Shown here: positions 54,447 to 62,342 of the stretch, piece after piece
Numbering within the stretch: the stretch's first letter is position 1
Layout: each line of letters opens with the position of its first letter
NCBI RefSeq assembly: GCF_013410405.1
Contig: NZ_JACCFK010000001.1
Coordinates: forward strand, 1,302,001 to 1,366,000
Source: Amycolatopsis endophytica
GTDB lineage: Bacteria > Actinomycetota > Actinomycetes > Mycobacteriales > Pseudonocardiaceae
Direction of reading: 5' to 3'
DNA: 64,000 nucleotides
Program-made: the position numbers and the translations under genes
The notes under the pieces: model-generated
Databases searched by the model: none
The model's input: the letters and a program-made list of their open reading frames with translations, nothing else
What the model was told of the DNA's origin: nothing

Positions 54447-55094
54447 GTGACCAACTGGCTTGCCGCCCGTCCAGCGGGCCTGCACGTCGGCACGGTCGCC
54501 CGCGCGGACGCGGTGCCGGACGAGCAGGCGGGGCCGTGGGCCCTGGTCCGCGCCGCCCAGCAGGGCGACACCGCCGCCTTCGGGACGCTCTACGACCAGT
54601 ACGTGGACGTCGTCTACCGCTACGTGTACTTCCGCCTCACCGACCGCGAACTCGCCGAGGACATCACCAGCGAGACGTTCCTGCGGGCACTGCGCCGGAT
54701 CTCTTCGGTCAGCTACCAGGGCCGCGACGTCGGCGCCTGGTTCGTCACCATCGCCCGCAACATCGTGCTCGACCACCTCAAGTCGAGCCGGTACAAGCTC
54801 GAAGTCGTCACCGACCAGGTCGCCGACTCCGGTACGGCACCCTTCACCGGCCAGTCCGGACCCGACGCGGGCCCGGAACAGCAGGCGGTCACCAGCGCGA
54901 CCCGCACCGCCCTGCTCACCGCGATCTCCGGACTGGGTGAGGACCAGCGGGAATGCATCGTCCTGCGGTTCGTCCAGGGCCTGTCACTGGCCGAGACGGC
55001 GCAGATCATGCGGCGCAACGAGGGCGCGATCAAGGCACTCCAGCACCGCGCCGTGCGCAAGCTCGCACAGCTGTTGCCGGACGGGTGGCGCTGA
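54447..55094 (+). CDS. ECF sigma factor, BldN-like
   Basis: This 215-residue sigma-70 family protein has a region 2 from about residue 45 (FGTLYDQYVDVVYRYVYFRL, DRELAEDITSETFLRALRRI, GAWFVTIARNIVLDHLKSSR) and a region 4 from about 150 (LTAISGLGEDQRECIVLRFV, LAETAQIMRRNEGAIKALQH). A roughly 30-residue N-terminal extension is present but shorter than the pro-sequence of Streptomyces BldN. The likely anti-sigma gene 39 bases downstream and the rex neighbourhood match bldN-rsbN of Streptomyces. GAGGAG lies 6 bases before the GTG. Confidence 0.87.
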   Translation: MTNWLAARPAGLHVGTVARADAVPDEQAGPWALVRAAQQGDTAAFGTLYDQYVDVVYRYVYFRLTDRELAEDITSETFLRALRRISSVSYQGRDVGAWFVTIARNIVLDHLKSSRYKLEVVTDQVADSGTAPFTGQSGPDAGPEQQAVTSATRTALLTAISGLGEDQRECIVLRFVQGLSLAETAQIMRRNEGAIKALQHRAVRKLAQLLPDGWR

Positions 55095-55133
55095 ACCCGT
55101 AACAACCGGACTGTTTGCGTCGTTGCAGCAGTT

Positions 55134-56129
55134 GTGGAACAACCCCGGTGGACGGCGCGTGAGCTGGAGGTCATCTCCGGCCTGCGCGACCTGGGCCGCG
55201 CCGTCGAACCGGACGGGGACACCAGGGCCCGGATCCACCGGGACATCGAGCGGAAGCTGGAGACCGGGCCGGGCCGCCGCCGTCGCGCGGTCGCGACGCT
55301 GCTGGCGGCCGCGGCCGCGTTGATCGTCTTCACCGGCGGGGTCGGGCTGGTGCTCTCCCGGGGCTCGCTGCCCGGCGATCCGCTCTACGGCATGAAGCGG
55401 GCGGGCGAGTCCGCCGAGCTGCAGTTCACCTTCGACGAGGCGGCACGCGGCGAGAAGCACCTGCGGTTCGCGTCGAACCGGCTCGACGAGCTGGCCGCGA
55501 TGGACTCCCCGGACACGAACGCGTTCCTGACATCGTTGTCGGCGTTCGTGGCGGAGGCGAAGACCGGTACCGCGCAGCTGACCGTGGCCGGCGTCCAGGG
55601 CGACACCGGCAGGTTCGGCCAGCTGCGGACCTGGGCGCGCGAGCAGAACGCGAAACTCATCGGTTTCGACGTGCCGAGCGGGGCGCGGACCGGGTTCGAA
55701 CAGGCAGGCGCACTGCTGAAACGCATCGACGAGCGGGCGCTGACGCTGTCGACGCGCCTGTCCTGCTACCGCATCACCACCGGCGACTCCGACGACCTCG
55801 GGGCCGTTCCCGCGAGCGGCGACTGCACGGTGCCCGACGCCCTGCCCGGAACCACGCCAGACCCGGCGGCGGAACCACCCGTGAGCAGCGAATCCCCGGC
55901 ACCGGTCGAGATCGCGACCACCCCGACCCAGCGCGAGAGCGCCGCGCCGGTCGTGCCCCTGCCGACCGGGCCACTGCCGTCGAGCACCTCGACGAGCCCG
56001 ACGGCCCAGCAGCCACCGATCAGCGCACCGGCCATGCCGCCGCCCTCGACCGTCCCCACGCCCTCGCCGCCGCCGCTGATCTCGATCCCGCCCCTGATCC
56101 CCGGACTGCCCGGACTGGGCATCGGCTGA
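55134..56129 (+). CDS. RsbN-like membrane anti-sigma factor (DUF5667)
   Basis: This 331-residue protein has an N-terminal cytoplasmic stretch with charged helices (residues 8-45, likely the sigma-binding part) and one membrane helix at about 52-73 (AVATLLAAAAALIVFTGGVG). An external DUF5667 domain follows (SLPGDPLYGMKRAGESAELQ, residues 76-200), then a Pro/Ser/Thr-rich tail of about 100 residues, probably wall-spanning. This is the plan of RsbN, which holds BldN at the membrane. Two Cys (SCYRI and GDCTV) flank a short loop. It follows the sigma gene on the same strand. Confidence 0.82.
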   Translation: MEQPRWTARELEVISGLRDLGRAVEPDGDTRARIHRDIERKLETGPGRRRRAVATLLAAAAALIVFTGGVGLVLSRGSLPGDPLYGMKRAGESAELQFTFDEAARGEKHLRFASNRLDELAAMDSPDTNAFLTSLSAFVAEAKTGTAQLTVAGVQGDTGRFGQLRTWAREQNAKLIGFDVPSGARTGFEQAGALLKRIDERALTLSTRLSCYRITTGDSDDLGAVPASGDCTVPDALPGTTPDPAAEPPVSSESPAPVEIATTPTQRESAAPVVPLPTGPLPSSTSTSPTAQQPPISAPAMPPPSTVPTPSPPPLISIPPLIPGLPGLGIG

Positions 56130-56133
56130 GGAG

Positions 56134-56448
56134 TCAGTGCAGCACCTTCAAGCCGACCACCCCGGCCACGATCAGCCCCAGGCACAGCAACCGCGCCACG
56201 GTGGCGGGCTCGCCGAGCGCGATCATCCCGTAGACGGCGGTGCCGACCGCGCCGATCGCGACCCACACCGCGTAGCCGGTGCCGATCGGGATCGTGCGCA
56301 TGGCGTAGGACAACCCGGCCATGCTGGCGACCAGCGCGACGACGAACAACACACTCGGGACCGGGCGGGTGAAACCGCGGGCGGCGTTGAGCGCCGCCGC
56401 CCACGCGGTTTCGAGAAAACCGGAAACGATGAGCACGAGCCAAGCCAC
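56134..56448 (-). CDS. SMR-family exporter, SugE/Gdx-like
   Basis: This 104-residue four-helix small multidrug resistance protein starts MAWLVLIVSGFLETAWAAAL with the essential Glu in helix 1. TIPIGTGYAVWVAIGAVGTA forms helices 3 and VAGVVGLKVLH ends it, with the late Lys that is typical of the Gdx (guanidinium exporter) branch. The GTG at 56448 has GGAGG 9 bases upstream, which decides between three possible starts. It converges on the anti-sigma gene with 4 bases between. Substrate is inferred. Confidence 0.85.
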   Translation of the reverse strand: MAWLVLIVSGFLETAWAAALNAARGFTRPVPSVLFVVALVASMAGLSYAMRTIPIGTGYAVWVAIGAVGTAVYGMIALGEPATVARLLCLGLIVAGVVGLKVLH

Positions 56449-56609
56449 GACCACGAACCTCCGACGACGAGGACCACTGTTCCGCGTCGTCTTGTCGTGC
56501 CGGGTACGACGGCTCGTCCGGGGTGGCGCACCACCGCCGCCCAGACTACCCGTGACCGCAACGCTGTGACCGGAACACCACGAACAGTAACCCACGGGCA
56601 GGCTCGCCA

Positions 56610-56637
56610 GCCCTGACCGCGACCCGGCGGTCAGGGC
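56610..56637. other. Strong hairpin in a divergent intergenic region
   Basis: GCCCTGACCGC (56610-56620) and GCGGTCAGGGC (56627-56637) are perfect 11-base arms with a 6-base loop. It lies in the 294-base gap between two genes that point away from each other, where no terminator is needed. No T tract follows on either strand. The rest of 56449-56742 holds no gene that I can support. Confidence 0.5.
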
Positions 56638-56742
56638 CCGGAGGGAACCAGATCGGGGCCGCGGCGGGTGGGGATCGGCTGATCCGGATGCGTGGCGCCC
56701 TCGCTACGCTGACCCCAGGCACAAGTGCAGGAGGCGGTGTGC

Positions 56743-57627
56743 GTGTGGCGCAGCAGGGGTGACGGCCCGGAACGCGAGCGGCTCGCCGAGATGGCGGGCG
56801 AGGCGTCCGCCGATGCCGCCGTGGCCATGGAGTCGCAGCTCGACCAGCCGCCGGCCCCTCCGGACCTGACCGCCGCCGCGTTCTTCGACGTCGACAACAC
56901 CATGATGATGGGCGCGTCGATCTTCCACTTCGCCCGCGGCCTGGCCGCGCGCAAGTACTTCACCACCTCCGACCTGGCCGGGTTCGCCTGGCAGCAGATC
57001 AAGTTCCGGGTCGGCGGGCGCGAATCGCACAGCGGCGTGCAGTCCAGCCGCGAGCAGGCGCTGTCGTTCGTCGCCGGCAAGACGGTCGCCGAGATGAACC
57101 AGGTCGGCGAGGAGATCTACGACGAGCTGATGGCCGACAAGATCTGGTCGGGCACCCGCGCGCTGGCCGAAATGCACCTCAACGCGGGCCAGCGGGTCTG
57201 GCTGGTGACGGCGACGCCGGTCGAACTGGCGGCGATCATCTCCCGGCGGCTCGGCCTGACGGGCGCGCTGGGCACGGTCGCGGAGCACGTGGACGGCGTC
57301 TACACGGGACGGTTGGTCGGCGACATGCTGCACGGCCGCGCGAAGGCACACGCGGTACGTGCGCTGGCCGCGCGGGAGGGCCTGAACCTCCGGCGCTGCA
57401 CGGCGTACTCGGACTCGTCCAACGACATCCCGATGCTGTCCGTGTGCGGCACCGCGGTGGCGGTCAACCCGGACGCCGGCCTGCGCGAGATCGCCCGCGC
57501 CCGCGGCTGGGAGATCCGCGACTTCCGCACCGGCCGCAAGGCGGCCAAGATCGGCGTCCCGTCGGTGCTCGGCGCGGGCGCGGTGGCCGGCGCCGTGGCC
57601 GCCGGAATGGCCTACCGCCGCCGCTGA
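56743..57627 (+). CDS. HAD-IB family phosphatase (SerB-like)
   Basis: This 294-residue protein has the HAD motif [13 protein letters not shown] (nucleophile Asp49, acid Asp51), motif [12 protein letters not shown], and motif III/IV in [12 protein letters not shown] and [18 protein letters not shown]. The C-terminal end has a hydrophobic Ala/Gly/Val helix ([20 protein letters not shown]) that may anchor it. It parallels M. tuberculosis SerB1 (Rv0505c) in sequence type and position. I chose the GTG at 56743 because GGAGG lies 8 bases upstream; GTGs at 56725 and 56737 fit poorly. Confidence 0.88.
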   Translation: MWRSRGDGPERERLAEMAGEASADAAVAMESQLDQPPAPPDLTAAAFFDVDNTMMMGASIFHFARGLAARKYFTTSDLAGFAWQQIKFRVGGRESHSGVQSSREQALSFVAGKTVAEMNQVGEEIYDELMADKIWSGTRALAEMHLNAGQRVWLVTATPVELAAIISRRLGLTGALGTVAEHVDGVYTGRLVGDMLHGRAKAHAVRALAAREGLNLRRCTAYSDSSNDIPMLSVCGTAVAVNPDAGLREIARARGWEIRDFRTGRKAAKIGVPSVLGAGAVAGAVAAGMAYRRR

Positions 57628-57636
57628 GCCCGCTCG

Positions 57637-57657
57637 CCCGATGCGGCACCGGGGAAC
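57637..57657. repeat. Degenerate copy of the CAATGCCAC repeat
   Basis: On the minus strand GTTCCCCGGTGCCGCATCGGG matches the core GTTCCCCGATGTGGCATTGGG (as at 61493-61511) with four differences in 21 bases. It lies between convergent genes. At this length chance similarity cannot be excluded. Confidence 0.35.
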
Positions 57658-57658
57658 G

Positions 57659-58660
57659 TCAGTCCCGGAACGGGCTCCGCCGGTGCGCCAGCCGCCGGTA
57701 CAGCGCCGTCTGGATCGACTCGCGCACCTGGTCGGTCAGCGAGAACACCAGCATCGGGTCGTCGAGGTCGTCGTCGCTGTAGGAGTCGGTCGTGATCGGC
57801 TCACCGAACTCGATGTGCCACTTCGTCGGCAGCGGGATCGCGCCCAGCGGCCCGAGCAGCGGGAAGAACGGCGTCACCGGGAAGTACGGCAGGCCCAGCA
57901 GCCGGGCCAGCGGCTTCAGGTCACCGATCTTCGGATAGATCTCCTCCGCGCCGACGATCGAGCACGGGATGATCGGCACCCGCGTCCGCAGCGCCGCCGA
58001 CACGAAACCCCCGCGGCCGAACCGCTGTAGCCGGTACCGGGACCCGAACGGCTTGCCGATGCCCTTGAACCCCTCCGGCCACACACCCACCAGTTCGCCC
58101 GAGCGCAGCAGCCGCTCGGCGTCGGCCGCGCAGGCCAGCGTCTGCCCCGTCTTGCGGGCCAGCGCGCCGAGCAGCGGCGTCTGGAACACCAGGTCGGCGC
58201 CCAGCATCCGCAGGTGCCGGCGGTCCGGTGTCTCGTCGTGCACCGCGACCGCCGTCATCACCGCGTCGAGCGGCAGCGTGCCGGAGTGGTTGCACACGAT
58301 CAGCCCACCACCCTCGGCCGGCAGGTTCGCCACCCCGTGCGCGGTGACCCGGAAGTACTTCTCGTACAGCACCCGCAGTGGCGGCAGCACGAGCGTCTCG
58401 GTCAGCTCCCGGTCGAAGCCGAACTCGTCGACGTCGTAGTCGCCGGTCAGCCGGTGCCGCAGGAACCCGAGCAGCCGCGACACCGGATCGGGATCCGCCG
58501 CCGGGGTGGGCACCTCCTCGGGTGCCGCGCTCTTCGCCGGGAACGCGACGACGGGTGCGTCGGCCGGGGTTTCGCCGGGACGCGATGCCGCGTCCGCCGG
58601 CTTCTCGCGGCCGGGTGCGCGCAGGGGGATGACCTGCGCTTCCGCGCTGCTGGTCGTCAC
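57659..58660 (-). CDS. Lysophospholipid-acyltransferase family protein
   Basis: This 333-residue protein has a disordered N-terminus of about 60 residues and a PlsC-type acyltransferase domain. The catalytic motif is NHSGTLPLD (His125, Asp132; spacing H-x6-D as in the Rv0502 branch rather than the classic H-x4-D). The second motif is GVWPEGFKGIGKPF and the last VPIIPCSIVGAEE. It is probably membrane-associated and acylates a glycerol or glycolipid. It follows the epimerase gene as in M. tuberculosis (Rv0501-Rv0502). Confidence 0.87.
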   Translation of the reverse strand: MTTSSAEAQVIPLRAPGREKPADAASRPGETPADAPVVAFPAKSAAPEEVPTPAADPDPVSRLLGFLRHRLTGDYDVDEFGFDRELTETLVLPPLRVLYEKYFRVTAHGVANLPAEGGGLIVCNHSGTLPLDAVMTAVAVHDETPDRRHLRMLGADLVFQTPLLGALARKTGQTLACAADAERLLRSGELVGVWPEGFKGIGKPFGSRYRLQRFGRGGFVSAALRTRVPIIPCSIVGAEEIYPKIGDLKPLARLLGLPYFPVTPFFPLLGPLGAIPLPTKWHIEFGEPITTDSYSDDDLDDPMLVFSLTDQVRESIQTALYRRLAHRRSPFRD

Positions 58661-58688
58661 TGGTCTTGCCCCGCTTTCCGCTCACTGG

Positions 58689-59714
58689 TCATCGGAGGGC
58701 CGCCAGCACCTTGCCCGCCGCACCGGCCAGGTGGTCACCGTCGAGCACGGGCCGCAGCCCGCGCCCGGTGACGTAGTCGTCGAAAGCCGCCTCGCTGGAC
58801 CACCGCGGCCGGTAGCCGAACACGTCGATCAGCCTGGTCGTGTCCACGACCCGCCCGTAGTTGAGCAGGCGCACCTGGTCGTGCGAGAAGTCCACCCTCG
58901 CGCCACGCAGCACCTTCGCCGCCGACCCCACCATCGTCCGCGGCACCGGCAGCTCGACCCGGCCCGCGCGCCGGATCGCCTGCGACAACGTCAGTACCCC
59001 GTCCCCGCCGACGTTGAACACACCCGGTTTGTCTTCCAGTGTCGCCTTTTCCAGGACCGCCAGCGCGTCCGAAGAGTGCAGCAGCTGCATCCGGGCGTCG
59101 TAACCGAGCACGGTCGGCACGACGGGGAGCGCGAAGTAGCGCGCCAGCACGGTGTCCACGTCGGGCCCGATGACGTTGGTGAACCGCGCGGTGGTGATGG
59201 TCATGTCCGGGCGGCGGCGCGCCAGACCACGTACGTAGCCCTCCATCTCGACGGCGTCCTTCGCGTAGCCGCTGGAGGAGGCCGGGATGAGTTCCGAGTC
59301 CTCGGTGAAGACCGCCTGCGAGCGGGGCCCGGCGCCGTACACCGCGGCGGTGGACTTCACGACGAGCTTGCGCACCTTCGGAGCGCGCTGGCAGGCGGCG
59401 AGCAGGCGCATCGTGCCGATGACGTTGACCTCCTTGATCGCCGTCCGGCGCGCCGGCCCGGCGGGGTGCACGGTGGTCGAGCAGTGCACGACGGTGTCCA
59501 CCCCGGCGGAGTCGATGACCTTGGCGATCAACGGGTTGCGGATGTCGGCCCGGACGAACTCGGCGTGCCCGAGCCGCCGCAGCACCGTGCGGGACGGCGG
59601 GGCGGTGTCGACGCCGATGACGCGTTCGAGATCCGGGTGGTTGCCCAGCCGTACCAGCAGTCTGCCTCCGAGTTCGCCGCCGACCCCGGTGACCAGCACG
59701 ACAGTGGACGCCAT
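58689..59714 (-). CDS. NAD-dependent epimerase/dehydratase (extended SDR)
   Basis: This 341-residue protein has the Rossmann start VVLVTGVGGELGGRLLVRLG, an active site with SSSGYAKDAVEME (Tyr-x3-Lys as YAKD), and TARFTNVIGPDV. The position matches M. tuberculosis GalE2 (Rv0501), but the substrate is not proven to be UDP-glucose. I start at the ATG at 59714, which has GGGGG just upstream; a TTG five codons earlier is less likely. It lies between bS22 and the acyltransferase. Confidence 0.88.
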   Translation of the reverse strand: MASTVVLVTGVGGELGGRLLVRLGNHPDLERVIGVDTAPPSRTVLRRLGHAEFVRADIRNPLIAKVIDSAGVDTVVHCSTTVHPAGPARRTAIKEVNVIGTMRLLAACQRAPKVRKLVVKSTAAVYGAGPRSQAVFTEDSELIPASSSGYAKDAVEMEGYVRGLARRRPDMTITTARFTNVIGPDVDTVLARYFALPVVPTVLGYDARMQLLHSSDALAVLEKATLEDKPGVFNVGGDGVLTLSQAIRRAGRVELPVPRTMVGSAAKVLRGARVDFSHDQVRLLNYGRVVDTTRLIDVFGYRPRWSSEAAFDDYVTGRGLRPVLDGDHLAGAAGKVLAALR

Positions 59715-59850
59715 GAATCCCCCTGACAAGGGTGCGGGATGTGGTGTTCGCGGCAGTCGCCGATGCTACCTCGCAACCGGGCCCGCGTCAGGAGGCCTAA
59801 CACGCTATTAACCCAGGTCAGGGACTTTGGTCACTGATCGGCGAAACGCA

Positions 59851-59882
59851 CGTGGCCCGCCCGGAGATCCGGACGGGCCACG
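59851..59882 (-). terminator. Strong hairpin downstream of bS22
   Basis: CGTGGCCCG (59851-59859) pairs with CGGGCCACG (59874-59882), and inside CCGGA pairs with TCCGG, nearly 14 base pairs in 32 bases. It begins 21 bases after the bS22 stop on the minus strand and lacks a T tract. It may end or stabilise the very short, highly expressed bS22 transcript before the epimerase gene. Confidence 0.55.
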
Positions 59883-59903
59883 ACGAGAGCATTCGGCGCA
59901 GGC

Positions 59904-60005
59904 TTACTTGCCCTGCTTGCGACGCTGCATCCGCGTCCGGCGCAGCAGCTTGCGGTGCTTCTTCTTCGACATGCGCTTGCGGCGCTTCTTGATCACCGAG
60001 CCCAC
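59904..60005 (-). CDS. Ribosomal protein bS22 (AURKAIP1/COX24 domain)
   Basis: This 33-residue, extremely basic peptide starts [20 protein letters not shown] and has 20 Lys/Arg. It fits the actinobacterial small-subunit protein bS22 seen in mycobacterial ribosome structures (Rv0500B). The GTG at 60005 has AAGGAG 6 bases upstream. It is flanked by the excisionase-type HTH gene and the epimerase gene, as in M. tuberculosis. Confidence 0.93.
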   Translation of the reverse strand: MGSVIKKRRKRMSKKKHRKLLRRTRMQRRKQGK

Positions 60006-60224
60006 AGGTGCTCCTTCACGGTTCGTCTTCTTCACACGCTGCCCAGCGCAACGTCCAAAGAGTTGAAGCGCTACAGGCACGAGCGGCCCTTAAGGTTACC
60101 GGGCAGGCCCACGCACAGACGCAGGCCCCCGGCCTAACACTTGTTCGGAGGAGACCTGCGTAGCGGTGCGAGTGGCGGTGCGAGCTGCTCGGGTGGAAAG
60201 AGCAACGGCTCCGCCGCTCAGCGC

Positions 60225-60437
60225 CTACCCCACGTCGAAGTAGGCGCTCTCCAAATACTCGTGTACGGCCTTCTCGGGCACCCGGAACGACTTGCCGACG
60301 CGAACGGCCGGTAGCTCGCCCGAGTGCACGAGCCGGTAGACGGTCATCTTGGAGACCCGCATCAGCGTGGCCACCTCGGCGACCGTCAGGAACTGGACCT
60401 GCCCTACGGCGGGCACGTCCTTGTTGTTCGACGGCAT
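60225..60437 (-). CDS. Excisionase-type helix-turn-helix protein
   Basis: This 70-residue protein is almost all a MerR/excisionase-like winged helix: FLTVAEVATLMRVSKMTVYR, LVHSGELPAVRVGKSFRVPE. It corresponds to M. tuberculosis Rv0500A by position between proC and bS22. It has no phage context, so it is likely a chromosomal regulator of BldC type, not an excisionase. Its target is unknown. The gap 60006-60224 to bS22 contains a direct repeat GCGGTGCGAG (twice, near 60164) and no gene. Confidence 0.85.
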   Translation of the reverse strand: MPSNNKDVPAVGQVQFLTVAEVATLMRVSKMTVYRLVHSGELPAVRVGKSFRVPEKAVHEYLESAYFDVG

Positions 60438-60560
60438 ACGTCACCGTGCCCTTCGACACGTGTCGTGCCGCTCGGCTTCCCCACCGGGCGGTACCGACAC
60501 GCACGTGCTTCACCCTTGAGGGTAGCGGGACACCTGGGGCCAATGCGACGCCCGGCCGGT

Positions 60561-60576
60561 ACTTTCCCGCGAAAGT
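60561..60576. repeat. Palindrome ACTTTC-CCGC-GAAAGT between proC and the HTH gene
   Basis: Perfect 6-base arms (60561-60566 and 60571-60576) with flanking CCGG on both sides. It lies about 60 bases after the proC stop (minus strand) and about 125 bases before the HTH gene start. It could be a weak terminator for proC, an operator for the HTH gene, or a dispersed repeat. Confidence 0.35.
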
Positions 60577-60635
60577 GCCCGGACGGTGGCGCCCGTTCGG
60601 CCTAGTCAGAGCCTGTCCGGGGCAGGTGCGCAGGG

Positions 60636-61442
60636 CTATTCGTGTGCTTTGCCGAGCTGCACGGACCGGTCGCGGGCCGCTTCGATCGCGGCCAGCAGCG
60701 CCGCCCGGACGCCGTGCTTCTCCAGTTCGCGGATGGCGTTGATCGTGGTGCCCGCGGGGGACGTGACGGCCTCGCGCAGGATGACCGGGTGCTCGTCGGT
60801 GTCGGCGAGCATCTTCGCGGCACCCACGGCGGACTGGATGATCAGCTTCTCGGCCACCGCGCGCGGCAGGCCGAGCAGGATCCCGGCGTCGATCATGGCC
60901 TCGACCAGGAAGAAGAAGTACGCCGGCCCGGACCCGGACAGCGCGGTGACCGCGTCCTGCTGCGATTCGGGCACCTCGACGACCTGCCCGACGGTGGCGA
61001 GCATCTCCTTCACCAGCGCCACGTGACCGGCGGTGGCGTGCCTGCCTGGCGACACCGCGCTCATCGCCTCGCCGACGACCATCGGGGTGTTCGGCATGAC
61101 TCGCACGACCGGGACACCCTCGGGCAGACGGCGCTCGTAGAGGCTGGTCGGCAGACCCGCGCACAACGACACGACCAGCGAGCCCGGCCCCACCAACGGT
61201 GCCAGTTCGGCCAGCACGGGCTCGATGTCCTGCGGCTTGACCGCGACCACCAGCACGTCCGCGCGCTTGGCCGCCTCCGCGACCTCGACGCCCGCGATGC
61301 CGTACCGCGCGGTCAGCTCGGCCGCGCGCTCCGGGTGGCGCTCGGTGAACAGCAGCTCCTCCGCGCCGCGACCGCCCTGCAGCAGGCCGCCCAGCAGCGC
61401 CTCACCGATCTTGCCCGCACCGAGAACCGCAATCACCGTCAT
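60636..61442 (-). CDS. proC: Pyrroline-5-carboxylate reductase
   Basis: This 268-residue enzyme makes proline from pyrroline-5-carboxylate with NAD(P)H. The N-terminal Rossmann loop is VIAVLGAGKIGEALLGGLLQ; VVVAVKPQDIEPVLAEL and the substrate-site signature LSGSGPAYFFFLVEAMIDAG and REAVTSPAGTTINAIREL follow. It lies in the same block as proline dehydrogenase, 1.0 kb upstream, so synthesis and breakdown of proline are encoded close together. Confidence 0.95.
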   Translation of the reverse strand: MTVIAVLGAGKIGEALLGGLLQGGRGAEELLFTERHPERAAELTARYGIAGVEVAEAAKRADVLVVAVKPQDIEPVLAELAPLVGPGSLVVSLCAGLPTSLYERRLPEGVPVVRVMPNTPMVVGEAMSAVSPGRHATAGHVALVKEMLATVGQVVEVPESQQDAVTALSGSGPAYFFFLVEAMIDAGILLGLPRAVAEKLIIQSAVGAAKMLADTDEHPVILREAVTSPAGTTINAIRELEKHGVRAALLAAIEAARDRSVQLGKAHE

Positions 61443-61492
61443 GTCACCAGCGTGCCAAAGCCCGCTCGCACCCCGAAGACGGGGCCGCCCCC

Positions 61493-61511
61493 CAATGCCA
61501 CATCGGGGAAC
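61493..61511. repeat. Second copy of the CAATGCCAC repeat
   Basis: CAATGCCACATCGGGGAAC matches the end of the nuoI-nuoJ element (7371-7389) at 18 of 19 bases. The hairpin half of that element is absent here. It lies just after the thioesterase stop, in the 72-base gap before proC. Confidence 0.6.
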
Positions 61512-61514
61512 GTG

Positions 61515-62342
61515 TCAGTGGGACGGGGCGAGAGCCAGCTGGCGGGCCTGGCAGACGAGGCGTCCGGCGGAGTCGATCACCGTCGCGTCCGAGTCGAACC
61601 ACGACTCCTGCACCGCGCGGCAGTCGACCTGCACCCGCAGCCACCCCGGCGCGGGCCGGGCCCGCACCAGGGCCGTGAGCTGGGCCGTCGGTGCCCAGCC
61701 CACCCGTCCCAGGTTGACCACCACCGGCGGGTTGATGTCGGCGGCGACCAGGGCGAAGTAGGTGTCCGGCACCGAGTGCCTCGGCCTGACCCACAGGCGC
61801 ATCCGCGGCGGGTCGCCGTTGCGGCCGGCCAGGTAGCCCGCCGTGGCCGGGTCGATCCGCACCTCACAGCCCTTGGCGAGGTTGAACGCGCCCTCCGACG
61901 TGTCGCCGCTGAGGTGGATCGCGCGCGGCGGCGGCTCGACCGGCATCTGCGGCAGGTCCGTCCACTCCGCGCGCCGCACCGGCAGCCGCCCGGTGGTGAT
62001 CGTCGCCTCGACGCAGCTGCGTCCGCGCTGTTCCAGCCGCACGGCGACGACCGTCGCGCGGCGGCCGACCTTGCGGATGTCCGTGCGCAGCAACGCCGGC
62101 CCGACCGCGGGCGGCCGCAGGAACTCGGCGCTCACCGCCAGCGGATCCGTCGACGGCTCACCGCGCTCGGACAGCACCGCCAGCGCCGACCGCGCCATGA
62201 GGGCCATCAGGAACCCCCCGTGCGGGTGAGAGCCGATGGCCCACTCGTGCCGCAGGTCCGCGGTCAGCGTGCCGTCCCCCAGCGACCGGACCGCGCAGGC
62301 CACCTCGAAGGCCCTGGGGTCCGGGACCTCTGCCGCGCTCAC
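61515..62342 (-). CDS. Acyl-CoA thioesterase-like double-hotdog protein
   Basis: This 275-residue protein is made of two hotdog halves. The first holds the hotdog helix signature in EWAIGSHPHGGFLMALMARS and the second VRIDPATAGYLAGRNGDPPR and VVVNLGRVGWAPTAQLTALV. It resembles TesB-like and Rv0098-type thioesterase folds, and several Mycobacterium proteins in the same place. The GTG at 62342 overlaps the proline dehydrogenase stop, so coupled translation is likely. The acyl substrate is unknown. Confidence 0.8.
   Translation of the reverse strand: MSAAEVPDPRAFEVACAVRSLGDGTLTADLRHEWAIGSHPHGGFLMALMARSALAVLSERGEPSTDPLAVSAEFLRPPAVGPALLRTDIRKVGRRATVVAVRLEQRGRSCVEATITTGRLPVRRAEWTDLPQMPVEPPPRAIHLSGDTSEGAFNLAKGCEVRIDPATAGYLAGRNGDPPRMRLWVRPRHSVPDTYFALVAADINPPVVVNLGRVGWAPTAQLTALVRARPAPGWLRVQVDCRAVQESWFDSDATVIDSAGRLVCQARQLALAPSH

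Noticed and set aside
56449..56640. Possible guanidine riboswitch before the SugE/Gdx-like exporter
   Set aside because: I looked for the conserved blocks of guanidine-I and the paired ACGR-loop hairpins of guanidine-II. Isolated ACGA bases occur but they are not in properly paired stems.
60150..60200. Direct repeat GCGGTGCGAG twice near 60164
   Set aside because: Only two short copies, separated by a few bases; not enough to call a regulatory array.
60225..60437. Excisionase-like protein as a sign of a prophage or integrative element
   Set aside because: There is no integrase, attachment-site repeat or phage gene nearby, and the same small gene occurs between proC and bS22 in mycobacteria.
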